Of a DNA stretch of 64,000 nt, positions 10,690 to 22,496 are shown piece after piece. Positions within the stretch are counted from its first letter, which is position 1. Each line of letters starts with the position of its first letter. The notes under the pieces were generated by a model. That model worked only from the letters and a program-made list of their open reading frames with translations. It was not told the DNA's origin and did not search any database. A program made the translations under genes and the position numbers. This DNA is from Ancylostoma caninum (Eukaryota; Nematoda; Chromadorea; Rhabditida; Ancylostomatidae), in the NCBI GenBank assembly GCA_037903475.1, contig JBAJFG010000367.1, positions 179,591 through 243,590 on the forward strand, given 5' to 3'.

Positions 10690-12300
10690 TGTATCTCAAA
10701 TTTGGGTAATTAAACCTCACTTTCTCCAGTAACTCTATCAGAAATTCTCGTTGAAGGAATTTTACTGTGGGTTTGTCGTTGAATTTTTTCACATTTTTTG
10801 AGATCTAATTTTCTCTCAGAGAAAACCCCAACCAAATGACTTTGATGAAAATCGAAAGCTCGCTAACAGTGCCGGCGCTCCAGTTAAGATTCTCATTGTC
10901 GAGTCGATTCCATTTCCATGGCAAGGAAATTGGTGTGCTGCCTTGTAGCCTGAAACCAACGTTTCTGCTCAAACTGGAATTTCATTCAAAGAAATAGTAG
11001 TAAATATTTGACGGTGTCTTGAAAGACTTCTTTTTTGGTGAAGGTTTGAGACTATCATCTCGCTACGTTGGAAAAATGGTTCAGTAAGTCCCGCAGCTGG
11101 AGGAAATAATAGTGATTTCCATTCCAAACTAGTTTCTTTAAGTTTTCAAGCCAATCTGAGCGAAGGCAAAATGCTATCGTGTGAATTCTCGTGCTGTGCA
11201 AGATCGTAAATTTTTACACTGTTCTCAAAAATGTGACTGCGATTTCTCCTATGACAGAGATGCAACGACTTGACATGAAGCCTCCAGAATAGTGACGGAG
11301 TTCAATTTTGGGATTTGCCGCTTCTCAAAGACGTCCGCCGAACGGAGGTTCGCTCGCGATTTCACCAATTTCTCGTAATAAAGGAACATTGCTCTCATTT
11401 GATAGAGCTAGCGCTTTTGGGCCGCTACAATTCTACAGTTGCGACGATCTAAACTCGGTTTCATATGATGAATTATCGCGATTTTCTGTCAACAATGTTG
11501 TAATTTCTCAATCATCTGTGATGGAGGATGCCCAATAAACGCAATATGTATCATATGTTTCTTCCTAGAATCACTAGACTTTCAAAAATTTATCTCTATC
11601 TCTTTGTGACCGGTACACCTTGATGCTGAAGCCGTAAACTAGCTGGGTTGAGATTCATGAAGCAATAACCTATGTTGGTTTGCTGGAGACCGCAGGACGT
11701 GAAGGTTGCTTTGGTTGCCTGGTTTCGCTCGCTTGTACGTTCATGAACCCTACCGTAGGTTAGATGTGACGATTTTTGCGTGATGTCATACATTTCTATC
11801 GGTGATTTCGAATATACGTGCGTATACCCTCTTGTGTTTTTTAATAAGAGTGCATGAGATAGCGAAAACACACGAAAGATTCGATTTTCGTTCCTTTCTT
11901 TCATTGGCCGACTGATGCCGTCGGTTATGCTCATACTTCAGTCTCTGTTGAGCTCTGCTCTAAAATAAGATTACATGAGATACGTCCCCCAGTTACGTTG
12001 CGCCGGGCAGAGCAGAGACAGACGTAGGGTGGGTGGAGGCAATTCAGGGACCCGTTGCTGTTCGGAGACGCGGACAACGATAAGACTCGGCAGGCTTCGG
12101 TAGTCGTTGTGGAACGCATCTCGCGCAACCACAAAATAATGCTCAGTTTCTGCGGTAGGCACTTGCAAGGGTACATTCTGGGCACATGACCAATTCCTCC
12201 AGAAGCATGCTATCCCTACTCTTAATCAAACAAGACATGTGGAATCTTCTAAATACAAAATTTCTAATTATCCAGAAGCTGTTGATTTACAGAGAACTCC
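10690..12300. other. Possible upstream region of vps-28; no assigned gene
   Basis: The first few hundred bases upstream of the vps-28 ATG should contain its promoter, but no motif is obvious. A 53-codon plus-strand frame starts at ATG 10836 (MTLMKIESSLTVPALQLRFS...), and 11281-11540 is open in three plus-strand phases at once. None matches a known family. Minus-strand frames at 11596-11934 and 11931-12185 look like chance. Confidence 0.35.
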
Positions 12301-12307
12301 AAAGGCC

Positions 12308-12385
12308 CAGGTGAATACGGGACAGTGCTGAGGCGCGGCAGCGTTGCGCGGAGAGCATGCCGTGACACTGGTCCGTATTTACCTG
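12308..12385. repeat. 78-bp hairpin repeat
   Basis: CAGGTGAATACGGGACAGTG at the left is nearly the reverse complement of CACTGGTCCGTATTTACCTG at the right, with a GC-rich loop. It looks like a small palindromic MITE remnant. Confidence 0.55.
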
Positions 12386-12389
12386 TCCG

Positions 12390-14040
12390 TCTCGAGTTCT
12401 GTGTGAATCAGTGTATGTCTACGTGTAGCGACTCCTGGATAAGGAAGGTTTTCAAATTTGAACATATCTCATGCATGCTTTGGCAGCAATGGGAATGAAA
12501 CATCGGGGTAATATGGGTTTCTGGTAACCACTTTCCCTCGAATAAAAATTTGATACCCTCATTCCATCAGAACTTTTTTTTTGCTGAGAGGGAGAGATAC
12601 CAATATAGCTCCTCATTGATCAGTTATCTAACTGAGGGCGTTTTTTGCATGTCAAGCAGAATAACTGATGCTCAGACGATGAGAGACAATAATCGCTCGA
12701 CCACAAAACAATGCACAACAAAATCTTTACTGTCTTCAAACAGCGGTAGACAAAACTCAACATTTCACGGTATTGAACTCATGATATCAAAATCACACGT
12801 TTTATTGAAATACGACAAAAAAATTCGGAGGAAAACACTTTCCACCGGGTTTTCGAATTCCCGCTTGGCTCCTAGGCGGTGGTAAGGCGAAAAAAAATCC
12901 ACGCAACTAGAAGAGCTATTAAATTTCACTGTTCAAGTTAGAAATTCTAAAAAGATTCTATGTGAACGGTGCGTCGAAAAAAACTTTTCACAAACGCAAT
13001 AGCTCGATGCCGTTAGGAAGAGGTGAAAACGAGGTCTAGCAATTAGCGCTTATTCATAGGTCAGTTGCGAACACAAATCCTATTTCGGATCTCCTTTTGT
13101 GTTGAAAGCAAGAGTATAGGAAGAAAAAGTGGACGTCTCGATTCCTAAGAGCAGCGTTCTCAACATGATTGTTCCAAGACCTCGAAGAACCGAGAAAGAC
13201 CGTCATTTTTCCTAATCTCCGCAATATTCATCTCAACAAATTGATCTATTTACACACGGTAATTTTTTCATCCCAAAAATCCTAGATTGACACATACGTA
13301 CTCAAATAGGTCAAGGCAGTAAGCTGCTCACAAAAAACAGGCAATAAAATCCATTCAACAGGGGAAATTACCGATTGTAATGCTATTTCCGCGTGTGTGC
13401 GAAGTTTCAAAAAAAAAATTGGCCAGTGCGAACAATGGAAAGCGATGGTAATCGCAGCCTTACACTACTCATATTCAGAAATTTTTTCGTTTTTTCTGTA
13501 GCAGAATAATCTCTTTACCTGCGAGAGGAGCCTGAGATTTTTACGTTTATAAAGGGAAGAGAAATTGTGGAACGAACTCTTCGGCAGCTATCTGCCTGTG
13601 AAGGCCGATATCTCCACTTCTCCTAACATATTAGAAATTTCTATGGGCCAACATAGGATTTATGAATCAAGACTACTTCGAGAATAATTGCTAACTTCAA
13701 AACTTTTCTCTTCAATGTTTTCACGCTTCTAGCGAACAATCATGATTGTCCAAAGAATTAGGCTGCTTTCTGTAGTTGTGTTGATTTGTCAGTTATAGTC
13801 TATGAATTCCATAGGTGGAGGCACGGCTTAGCTGCGCATACGCTTGGTGACTGATTTGTGACTAAGTGTTTTTCAGTGCGATTTGTGACTATGCAATATT
13901 TTTGTTCTTTCCACTACTGCAATTTACTGTAGCATTGATAACACTCAAACAACAGAGAGGTGAACGAGTGAATCTTCCGCAATTCAGGCACAATGCGCAC
14001 GCGCTATCAAGTTCGCGCCTCCACCGATGGAATTTATAGA
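12390..14040. other. No recognised gene
   Basis: AT-rich sequence with poly-A/T runs (for example 12573-12582, 13408-13417). One plus-strand frame of 111 codons (12550-12885) is lysine/serine-rich and unlike any family I know. No inverted repeats were noticed. Confidence 0.4.
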
Positions 14041-14049
14041 TATTCAGAA

Positions 14050-14617
14050 CCAAAAAACAAGTTGTTGGCCTAGCTTTGCCCAAAAACAACTTGCAAACAA
14101 GCCTTTAACTAGCAGATCGTTGTTGACAAGTTTGACGTCATCATGCCACCTAGGACCAAGTTGTCCACAGGCTTTTCTCCCGACAACTTGTCGACGGGTA
14201 AGAGAAAAACAAGTTGTCGACCAGCTTTCCTAAAAACAACTTGTCAGCAGGCTTTTGGCTAAACAAGTCGTCGGTAACCTTTCGGCCGACCAACCTGTCG
14301 ACGAGAGAGAGTCAGGTTCCCGTACCCGCGTACCATACGATGCAACCACTGAGGACACCACGGCAATGGTTACCATGGCGTCATTTTAGAGAAGCGTTTC
14401 TATCAAACGAAGGTTAGTTTCGTCATCCTTCACATATGTTACTCCAGACAATTTTGTAGAGCTGAGAGATTGTTAGTGAATAGAAGACGAGAACAAGTTT
14501 GCACAACCTGTCAGAGAGGAAGTGTGAAAACAAGTTGTCAACACGCTTTTGGGCGAGCAAGTTTTAGATGCAATCGAAAACTTGCTCGCCAAAGGCTTGT
14601 TGACAAGTTGTTTTTGG
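14050..14617. repeat. Array of ACAAGTTGT/ACAACTTGT motifs with terminal hairpin
   Basis: About a dozen copies of a 9-10 bp motif, ACAAGTTGT or its complement ACAACTTGT, alternate in orientation roughly every 25 bp between 14050 and 14310, and again at 14490-14617. They are separated by GGCTTTTGGC-like spacers. The last pair forms a 90-bp hairpin (arms 14527-14565 and 14576-14615) with few mismatches. The array reads as a simple inverted-motif tandem repeat, not a gene. Confidence 0.65.
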
Positions 14618-15245
14618 AGTTCTGAGTAGTACTATTGTCATCATCTATTTAGATTTTTGATACACTGTATTTCAGCAAGATTATAAGAATGGAACGAAAA
14701 TGACCCAGCTCCGCGCAAATGGTGTTCCTTCAAACGACTATTGTAGTTCGCTGTGAACGTTTTTCTTTTCTTCTACTTCTTTTCTACAAATGAAATACTC
14801 GAATCGAATGAGTTGTAATTGTTCAGTTGCTCGCAGGTGCTGTCACAGAGCCACTATCTTCTACAATCATAGTTTGTTGCAAAGTCGACGTCAGGTTTCC
14901 GACGCATTGCTTCAACCACACTTTTTTTTATTTATTTCAAAGCTTATTTCTTCCCTTCGCAATTTTATTCTCATTCAGAACTATCTAATTCTGTTTTCTT
15001 TTTTCGAAGGTGATGCTAACTGTACTCTTTTGCAAAAAAAAAATCGTCTCAAACTGCATCATGTACTCGAACTTGCTAACAACGCAGCTGGTAGGCAGGT
15101 GAAATCTATCTGCGTAAGCGTGAGAGAATGTACGATAAACGCATAGCTTAATGTTGGTCCAAGTAATAATTCAAATCTGGAGGTAGTGTCTCAGAGTTAT
15201 GGGCTTAAATTCGACGACCTCAATATCGTCCTGAAGCCACTTGTT

Positions 15246-16034
15246 GGCTCTTCAATGAGACATCCTTTTTCACGAAACTGTATTGCCTCATGACAATTCA
15301 AATGCATTTCGCCAATTCAACCAGTTCGTAGACGGGGTCTAGGAGCTAGCTACTAAAATCCGTGAGAAAATCTGAAACGGCACTTCAGCAGAATAAAACA
15401 AATAACGAAAAACAGTCTACGTTCGGTGTTTATATTCGGGTGATCAAAATTCCTATAAAATTGGATAAGTCTAATAAAATGGCAAGATGAAGAGTGTTTT
15501 GGTCTTTGAGGGATGCATATTTGACATATTTTTTCCATTAGAATTTCACTGCGGTAGCTGATCTGAAAGTGGTCTAGGCCGGAAACTTTTTGATACCCCT
15601 GTATTTCTACAGTCTATTATTCCTCTCAGGCAAGGTCTAATTGTCGAATTCGTGGTTACTTGTAGGGGAACAGTTCAGTGAGCAAGATAGCTCTTCCGGA
15701 GTTTCTTAGGTAATTACCTAATAATTTTGAGGTTTTCAGATTCAGCATCAATAACCTCCTCATGTGCATCCCTCAAAGACCAAAACACTCTTCATCTTGC
15801 CATTTTATCAGACTTATCCAATTTTATAGGAATTTTTATCTCCCGAATATAAACACCGAACGTAGACTGTTTTTCGTTGTTTTATTCTGCTGAAGTGCCG
15901 TTTCAGATTTTCTCACGGATTTTAGTAGCTAGCTCCTAGACCCCGTCTACGAACTGGTTGAATTGGCGAAATGCATTTGAATTGTCATGAGGCAGTACAG
16001 TTTCGTGAAAAAGGATGTCTCATTGAAGAGCCTG
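15246..16034. mobile_element. Non-autonomous element with about 270-bp inverted repeats
   Basis: The arm 15246-15517 (GGCTCTTCAATGAGACATCC...) is nearly the exact reverse complement of 15765-16034 (...CATTGAAGAGCC), separated by about 250 bp of unique sequence. Mismatches are few, suggesting a fairly young foldback-type or long-TIR element. There is no coding capacity. No clear target-site duplication was identified. Confidence 0.8.
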
Positions 16035-16459
16035 AAGTCCATGGTTGAATTTCTGCAGTCACTTTTCTTCATTCCTTTTTAAAAAGGGGTGGAACAAGGT
16101 AGCATTGCAATGGTTAGGTGGAACGATTTTTTTTTCTATCCCACAGATTTTTGAGCAAGACCTTTTCACCCCCGGTTCCGTGCTAGATCGCACTGGTCTA
16201 GATCTGCTCGTCCTGACCCATTACTCTGCGCCTGAGACTTCAAATCTTGTCAGTGAATTCGCCACTTATCAGCAGTCAAGACGCTACAGAATGTCTTTTC
16301 CGCTTTCCACAAAACCTCCGAAAATCTTCTTTAAATATTCAACTGGGATTTTCTTGTTGAGGTTGTCGCCAAAAAGGTTTTAGAGACTCAATGCTGTGCG
16401 AAGGTTAAAATCAATAGGTGGTTGCTTAGAAAGTTTCCAAAGGAACTATCGAATAGCTT
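16035..16459. other. Open but unrecognised stretch
   Basis: A 112-codon plus-strand frame (16045-16383) begins inside the right edge of the inverted-repeat element and has no recognisable motif. I do not call it a gene. Confidence 0.3.
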
Positions 16460-16490
16460 AGATCCTTGCACAATTTTTGTGCAAGGATCT
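16460..16490. repeat. Perfect 14-bp-arm hairpin
   Basis: AGATCCTTGCACAA, a 3-base loop, then its exact reverse complement. A related AGATCCTTGCACA half-site occurs at 44802. In a eukaryotic intergenic context this is unlikely to be a terminator; it may be a tiny repeat remnant. Confidence 0.85.
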
Positions 16491-16530
16491 CTTATGTTTG
16501 TTATCGCGAACGCATCCTCCGGTGATAACT

Positions 16531-16760
16531 TAGTGGAGAAAGCACCAGGATACGTATCCACGGATGGAGACTAGGTCCGCAGGCAGACCATTAGTGGGGA
16601 AAGCGCCGGGAGGCAGGTCCACCGAAGGATTGGGTTTGCACTGGCTCAATAGTGGGAAGAACGCCAGGATACAGGTCCATGAATGGGGAATGGGTCCTCC
16701 GTGGCCCAATAGTGGGGAAAACGCCAATATGCACGTCTGCCGGTGGAGTAGGGGCACACT
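16531..16760. repeat. 60-bp minisatellite, four units
   Basis: The core TAGTGGGGAAAACGCC recurs at 16531, 16592, 16650 and 16710, a period of 59-61 bp, followed by AGGTCCA/CCGTGG-type segments. Fragments of the same core appear elsewhere in the window (27565 and 43830, reversed; 18970; 53970), so the unit is dispersed as well as tandem. Confidence 0.8.
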
Positions 16761-17203
16761 ACGCGCTCATTCGTGTCTCAGTCGACCACCTCTTCTTCCT
16801 CCCTGTATATTGAAGCAGAAGCTCATCACTTGGACTGTCTCGGTAGCGTGAAGCTTGAATCATTTCAGGGGATTATTCGCATGACATTGGTTACACTGTA
16901 TTGTTCACAATTACTCAAGTCATGCGAAAGATATTCCTGTGCATAGTTGGGAATGGTGCGTAACGGCTCCATAGACATGTACGAAATGTGACAAATGAGT
17001 AGGTAGTGTTATGACATTGGAAATTAGCTTTTCATGTAGGTGAGTGATTGAGATTTTGCGAGCAAAGCTAGGATCGCGAATATAGAAAAATAGAATATAC
17101 GCAGTTTATAGGGAGGATTTTGCATCTGAGCTCAACTAATGAATAGTTTTTGCTTATTTGCTAATTTTCTAAGCATTTCGCATGTGTCAAGCTTTTGCAC
17201 ATA

Positions 17204-17260
17204 CCTCAAGTGGCTGCCCCACCCCACTTTCTAGCGTCCCGGAGGGGCGCTAGTCAAATT
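17204..17260. repeat. Dispersed repeat fragment (partner at 43576-43628, inverted)
   Basis: AAGTGGCTGCCCCACCCCAC followed by TTTCTAGCGTCCCGGAGGGG matches the reverse complement of the segment ending near 43628 with few changes. Family unknown. Confidence 0.6.
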
Positions 17261-17564
17261 AAATAACAGGATGAAAATTGCTTCGATCTTCGAGAATCTA
17301 TGCTTATTTGCATTAAAATTCCGCTTCATTGGCTATGTTTTGATACCGCTGTAATTCGAACTCAGTTCAATGATTGAGAGCTTAATTTTTTGTCTTTATA
17401 CTCGTTCACTTTCGTTGAGATATTGAAAACGTACATCGCGAATTAATTCCTTTCTTTGTTATTGAATACCACTACTGCAACGACAGTGCATCGCGCTCGA
17501 CAATAGGTACGATTTATCTCGCTTGCTACTCATTCCTGCAGTGGAGGGTGCAGGCGCATATGGG

Positions 17565-17650
17565 TATTGTAACCTTTGCAATCAGTGCCTGTGGAAAGGT
17601 GTTGTCGTATTGTAACCTTTGCAATCAGTGCCTGTGGAAAGATGTTGTCG
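17565..17650. repeat. 43-bp tandem duplication
   Basis: The unit TATTGTAACCTTTGCAATCA...GTTGTCG occurs twice back to back (17565-17607, 17608-17650) with one mismatch. This is a recent local duplication. Confidence 0.9.
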
Positions 17651-17659
17651 AAGTGCGAC

Positions 17660-19470
17660 ATGCTATTAATGAGCGAACACATCTCTTGACATGAACCCAC
17701 TGGGGCCAGTAAAGGCACACGTTCCACACCAGGAATCGAGACACGTACGCGTTTAGTTCATCTCCAAGTTTGTGTCGAGGTAAAATTTTAGATCTAGTAA
17801 AACCAGAAACTGTAAAGGAATGTGCGAAAACGGCCCTGACACGGAATTGATCCTGAAAAGGAAAAACATAAAATAACGCGCAAACTCGTGTCTCTGATTG
17901 AAAATATAATAGTTTTGAGGCTTTAAACTTCACGAATTTAAACACAACTGACATGGATATCCAGTTTTCTCTACTCGGACTTTGTCAAAAACAGAAAGTA
18001 GAGTTGCAGAGGTATTAAGGACTATTGATCGCTTCATAGTGAACATATAAAACGATTCAACAGACAATCTGTTAAGATTCCTAATGCGAGAAATTGTTTG
18101 CGGCTCCACACCTACTTCGCGGCGATTTTTGATGCAAAAGCAAGGGATTTTCAAGGATAAAGAAGAAGAATGTTGTGTTACAAGAAAAGCATTTTCTCAA
18201 TATCTTTAGCACCAAATGTGTTCTTGGAAACGATAGTAATGCCATCATTAGTGGAAACGTTGTCTCATAGCTAGAAAACGTCACTGGAAAAGAAAAATAG
18301 AGAATGCTGACAACCCTATTTCCTGGCAAGAGGATGCTTACCTGCGCTGGTCTGATATAGTTATAATTTGAAAAGAAACTTTTGTTCTCATTCTGCCACG
18401 AATTTCTGGGATTACCGTTCGAACGTAAAGTTTAGAACGGATGCTTAAAAAAGGGTCGTAATACGTAAAGCGTAGGGCGGGAAATGGAAAATTCTGCATA
18501 GCCCTGGTCGGCACAGCTGCCATTCCTGCAATTGCACACAGGTTCAGAAGTTTCTGTGAAGATGGCCCACTTTCTTAGTCACATAGCGCAGAGTGCGACG
18601 AAATGGACAATGGTTTCGACGTGAAGGCAGCATCCACTGAAACTTTCTGAGATTCCGCCGGATCACGAGGTTTTGAACCGTAACGGTCGATGAATGTTCC
18701 CATATCTCAACACTAGGCGATTACAATTCTTTGGTAGAACACTTACACTTGCTCCGGCCTTTGTTAATCCTTATGATTTGGCTCAATCATTCATTTGTCT
18801 CCGTTGAGTGCTGGAGAGCTTTATGGATCTGTACTATTCGAGTTTGTAAGTCCACATCACTGAGTGTCTGCTACACGCTATTTTGGATAGTCTACTTCTG
18901 AATTATCGTATTAATAGTATTGGCTCGTACGATTATACTTACAACTTATTCCTGATTGATATTACAGATAGTGGGGAAACGCTGGTGAATCCCCTACCCT
19001 ATTGAATGCCTCATCAATGCCTATCAATGTTTCAGCAGCTGAATCCGCTGTGCTTTCAAATCTCTACAGGTTGGAAGAAGTGATAGAAAGGTAGGTATGA
19101 GTCCTTTGCGTCTTACGGAAACTCTCTTGGTAGATGGGCGACAAGGTACTATTTCCTTCATTCAAGGTGGGTTTTTTTCGAAAAGGCAAATCAGTTCTGC
19201 TCTGCCCACAAGGCCCATATTATCAGATTTGGGCTGTCGTGAGCACCAACGCCTAGGATGGTATTTTTGAATAAGCGATGGGTCTTTCCAGATAGTGAAA
19301 CATTTGTGACTCTCCACTAAACTTTCCTTGCTCATCTCTTCCTTCAGCAACCGAAACACAACGTCAATTCTGGTCTTTATAAAGGACGTTTGGAATGTTT
19401 GCAAAGATTATCTGGAAGTGAACTAGCGTGTTCAGTAACTGCTCCTGTATGCCCTCATTGTCCGCATAAA
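17660..19470. other. No recognised gene; one AAACGG-family repeat fragment
   Basis: No reliable frame. About 18400-18500 carries a diverged member of the GTAAAACGGAAAAC-type repeat seen at 28990-29070 and 30010-30125 (here GTAATACGTAAAGCG then GGAAAATTCTGCATAGCCCTG). Confidence 0.4.
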
Positions 19471-19477
19471 TTCCCTG

Positions 19478-19916
19478 TTAAAGGCAGCAGGAGCTGAAAT
19501 TCTCGACTCTGAGCTGAGCTGCGCATGGTGAAGTAAAGACTCAGCACATCATAAATGTGAAACGAACACAGACAATGATGGCTTACTTGCAGAGAAAATG
19601 GAACATTCGTCGCGAACACGCCTGGCCGTGTTCGTGCGCGGACGAGTTTTCCCCGGCGCAAAAGCCATTGCGGTGCGTGGTTTGGCGCAAAGTGAAAACG
19701 AAATGCATTCAATTCACTCTTTTTTTCGGCTTTCGCGCCGGGGAAAACTCGTCCGCGCACGAACACGGCCAGGCGTGTTCGCGACTAATGTTCCATTTTC
19801 TCTGCAGGTAAGCCATCATTGTCTGTGTTCGTTTCACATTTATGATGCGCTGAGTCTGTACTTCACCACCCGCACCTCAGCTCGGAGTCGAGGATTTCGG
19901 CTCTTGCTGCCTTTAA
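19478..19916. mobile_element. TTAA-flanked palindromic MITE, copy 1
   Basis: Both ends are TTAA, with inverted termini TTAAAGGCAGCAGGAGC... and ...GCTCTTGCTGCCTTTAA. The arms run almost to the centre: GGACGAGTTTTCCCCGGCGC at 19640 is mirrored at 19733-19755. The 439-bp length, TTAA ends and lack of coding capacity fit a piggyBac-type non-autonomous element. A second copy lies at 63250-63686. Confidence 0.8.
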
Positions 19917-20234
19917 GCAGCGTTTCCTGAGCCTGATCGTGCTCACGGACGCTATCATCGACAGTGACGATTGAAGCGAGCAAGAAAACCTAGCTAGCAC
20001 CATAGCCTTTTATAAAAAAGACCAGCTGCCGTACTCGGCTTTGCTCGGGTGTTCAATTTCTCCCGGCAATTTGAACCTGATGTCAACACTTGTTCAACCA
20101 AAAAATCCTCTCAAAATGTTCGTCATTTGGTGATCAGCTTAAGTGACCCTTCTTCACCCCTCCCCCTTCCCTCAAAAAATGGGGTGAACTTGCTTGACTG
20201 GTGAATAAACCCTTCTAAAATGCTTGCCTTATAC

Positions 20235-20505
20235 ACGTTCAGCTTTCAGAAGATCCCAGAAGGCACGTTTTCACCAACCCGTGTGCACGAATGCCGAAAA
20301 ATCAATAAAATCAACAAATCGATAATTTGACGCAAATGGTTGTCATATTCGTGTTCAGCGTATTGAGGTACCCCAGTAGAGATGTTCTCGCTAGTGCCCG
20401 GTAAAGAAGAGCGAAAGATCAATAAAATCAATATAATCGATAAACTAATCGATATTCCCAGGTGGAAAGTAGCCTATAACCTCCGCCGGCCCGTGGAGGG
20501 TCTAC
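20235..20505. repeat. Dispersed repeat related to 33415-33600 and 56360-56456
   Basis: GTCATATTCGTGTTCAGCGTATTGAGG (about 20341-20367) is similar to GTCATATCAGTGTTCACCGTATTCGA at 33415. The segment 20413-20505 read on the minus strand (GGGCCGGCGGAGGTTATAGG, then ATCGATTATATTGATTTTA) matches 56374-56456 on the plus strand. These are fragments of one interspersed family, perhaps LINE-derived. Confidence 0.55.
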
Positions 20506-20612
20506 ATGCAAAATTTGGTCCAGATCGGTTAATGCTCCGCGAATTTCTATAAATAACATACAAACACACAAACATTCACTTTTACATATACAGATTGTGG
20601 GCCGAATCGATG

Positions 20613-20886
20613 TACAGTGGACGGCAATGGTGGTGGCCCATCTGCGGCCTCGAGAAGGACGTCGCGCAACCGCGCCGCGCGTGCCGTAACCGATGTTTTC
20701 TGCTGCTGTTATGCTATTTCTAGCAGTTTTTCTATCCGATTTCAAAGATTTCTGACCAAATTGGGAAGAAAAAACTTAGAAATAGCATTCCGACGGTAGA
20801 CGACACCGATCCCAGCGCGCGCGGTGCGGTTGCGCGGCGTCCACCTCGAGGCCGCGGATGGGCCACCGCCATTGCCGTCCACTGTA
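20613..20886. mobile_element. TA-flanked MITE with GC-rich inverted repeats
   Basis: TACAGTGGACGGCAATGG at the left is mirrored by CCATTGCCGTCCACTGTA at the right. The arms are about 85 bp and include a GC-rich CGCAACCGCGCCGCGCG segment. TA at both ends fits Tc1/mariner-type target duplication. No ORF. The GC-rich arms stand out from the AT-rich surroundings. Confidence 0.8.
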
Positions 20887-21183
20887 GCTGCTCATACATC
20901 TGAACAATAGAGACATGCTTGAAAGTTTACACCACAAGAAGAGTCATGAATGGTATTATATACTTGATCTAGTGGATTACAAGTACCCATCATAACAGAA
21001 CAACAAAAGGCAGATAGTTATACGGAATAACTAATAATTAATGTGTGTGCTAAACTACAAGCTTCTGGTACTTTGTTATTCCTATCGGTTTACATGGTAG
21101 TTCATTCAGTACAAACAGGGTCAAGCGTGACGATGGGAAAACCGACCTCCCCTACGACCTCTCTCCATCCATCCCTTCACTGC

Positions 21184-21220
21184 GACCCCCATCTCTCTAC
21201 CACCCCCCCCCCCCTCACCA
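21184..21220. repeat. C-rich low-complexity tract
   Basis: CTACC followed by 14 C and CTCACCACTCC, within a wider pyrimidine-rich strand (21140-21270). The long open frames here follow from composition. Confidence 0.8.
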
Positions 21221-21710
21221 CTCCTTCGCCAGCCCCAGCGTACTCTAGTCTCTCTTGCTTGCCCACTTTCCTTCGGTGAATTTACTGTCTCTATCATCCA
21301 CGAGTCGATGATCATGTTCACCGCTGATATTGTACCTCCTGTAGAGAGGGCGGGGCTGACCCGTCTCATGCTAGAGATACTTATTGCTAGTCAGAATGAT
21401 GCTGTAAGAAGTACGAGGCGCTCATTACTCACTTGTCTCCTTTCACTCACTCTCTATTGTACTCTATTGTACAGTGTAATAAATATCCACTGAACCACCG
21501 CTTTTATCGCACATATGGACAAGACAAGTCCAAGAGTCTAAGGCGCCACCATCCGCCACATAAGTCGCCGCAGCCTCATTGCAACTTTTTTTTATGTAAT
21601 GCTTCTCAACACTATTTCACAATGCAAAATTGAGCCTTGTAAAAAAATGACCAATATTCTTTCAAGGATTCGATCTCGTTACCGCTAGAGAAATTTTTGA
21701 AGAGTTCAGG

Positions 21711-22496
21711 GCTGGGATTCATGGAACGTTACCCTAGCAAACCAATGGTGGTCAGCGCGATTGGTTATCGTATAGACTACGTAATGCAAAGAGACGCACT
21801 ACGCAAAAGTTGTGAAGCGCCCTGGTAACTGTTTCCGTTTTTGCAGCAAACTTTGAGTAGATATCCGACAGATTCTATCTAACAAGAATATTGGAACACA
21901 AAGGTTTTTTTTCTGCGTTTACTATCTTGCTCCCTGATACTGCCTAGGTATCTGGTCGCTTCATTTCCTAATTTGTTGTCTGTGCTGAGTGGACTTTCTC
22001 TGACCTCTCATATTGTTGATGATGTCGTCTGCACGACCGTTGCTCGCGCTGTTGAAGCCAATGCACGGTCAAACTTAGGGTTTGGATCAGCTAACCGCCG
22101 GCACCGGGTTCGCTGATCGTTCTCGCGGGTTGTGAGACAGGAGCTTTTTCATTGTGAGCACTAGCGAACCACGACGGCTCATTTTCTGGGGGATACTTCT
22201 GAAGGACAGTTGGATTTCTGTGGCTGAAAATTGTCTCGTGGGAGATTTTCTGTATGTTTTTCTGTTATTCTTGATATTACAGCTTTTTGAACTTGTCTTC
22301 CCCTTTAATTAGTTATCCCCCGAGCTAATTTCTTTTGTTGGTTTTTTCCTTTTTTTCTCTCATTTAGACGCTTACGCGTTGATCTGTTGTGCTACTCTTG
22401 GCACTTACTCTAGTTCACGTATGACAAATAAATAAAATAAATAAAAGTTGGTTTGCTAACCTGGTACCGCTTGGTTATGCGTTCATGAATCCCAGC
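21711..22496. mobile_element. Non-autonomous TIR element, about 786 bp
   Basis: Left end GCTGGGATTCATGGAACGTT and right end ...GTTCATGAATCCCAGC are inverted repeats; similarity resumes further in at TAGCAAACCAA (left) and TTGGTTTGCTAA (right). No coding capacity was noticed. An AAATAAATAAAA tract lies near the right end. Confidence 0.6.

Noticed and set aside
16460..16490. Rho-independent-type terminator hairpin
   Set aside because: There is no gene upstream and no U tract, and the sequence is eukaryotic.
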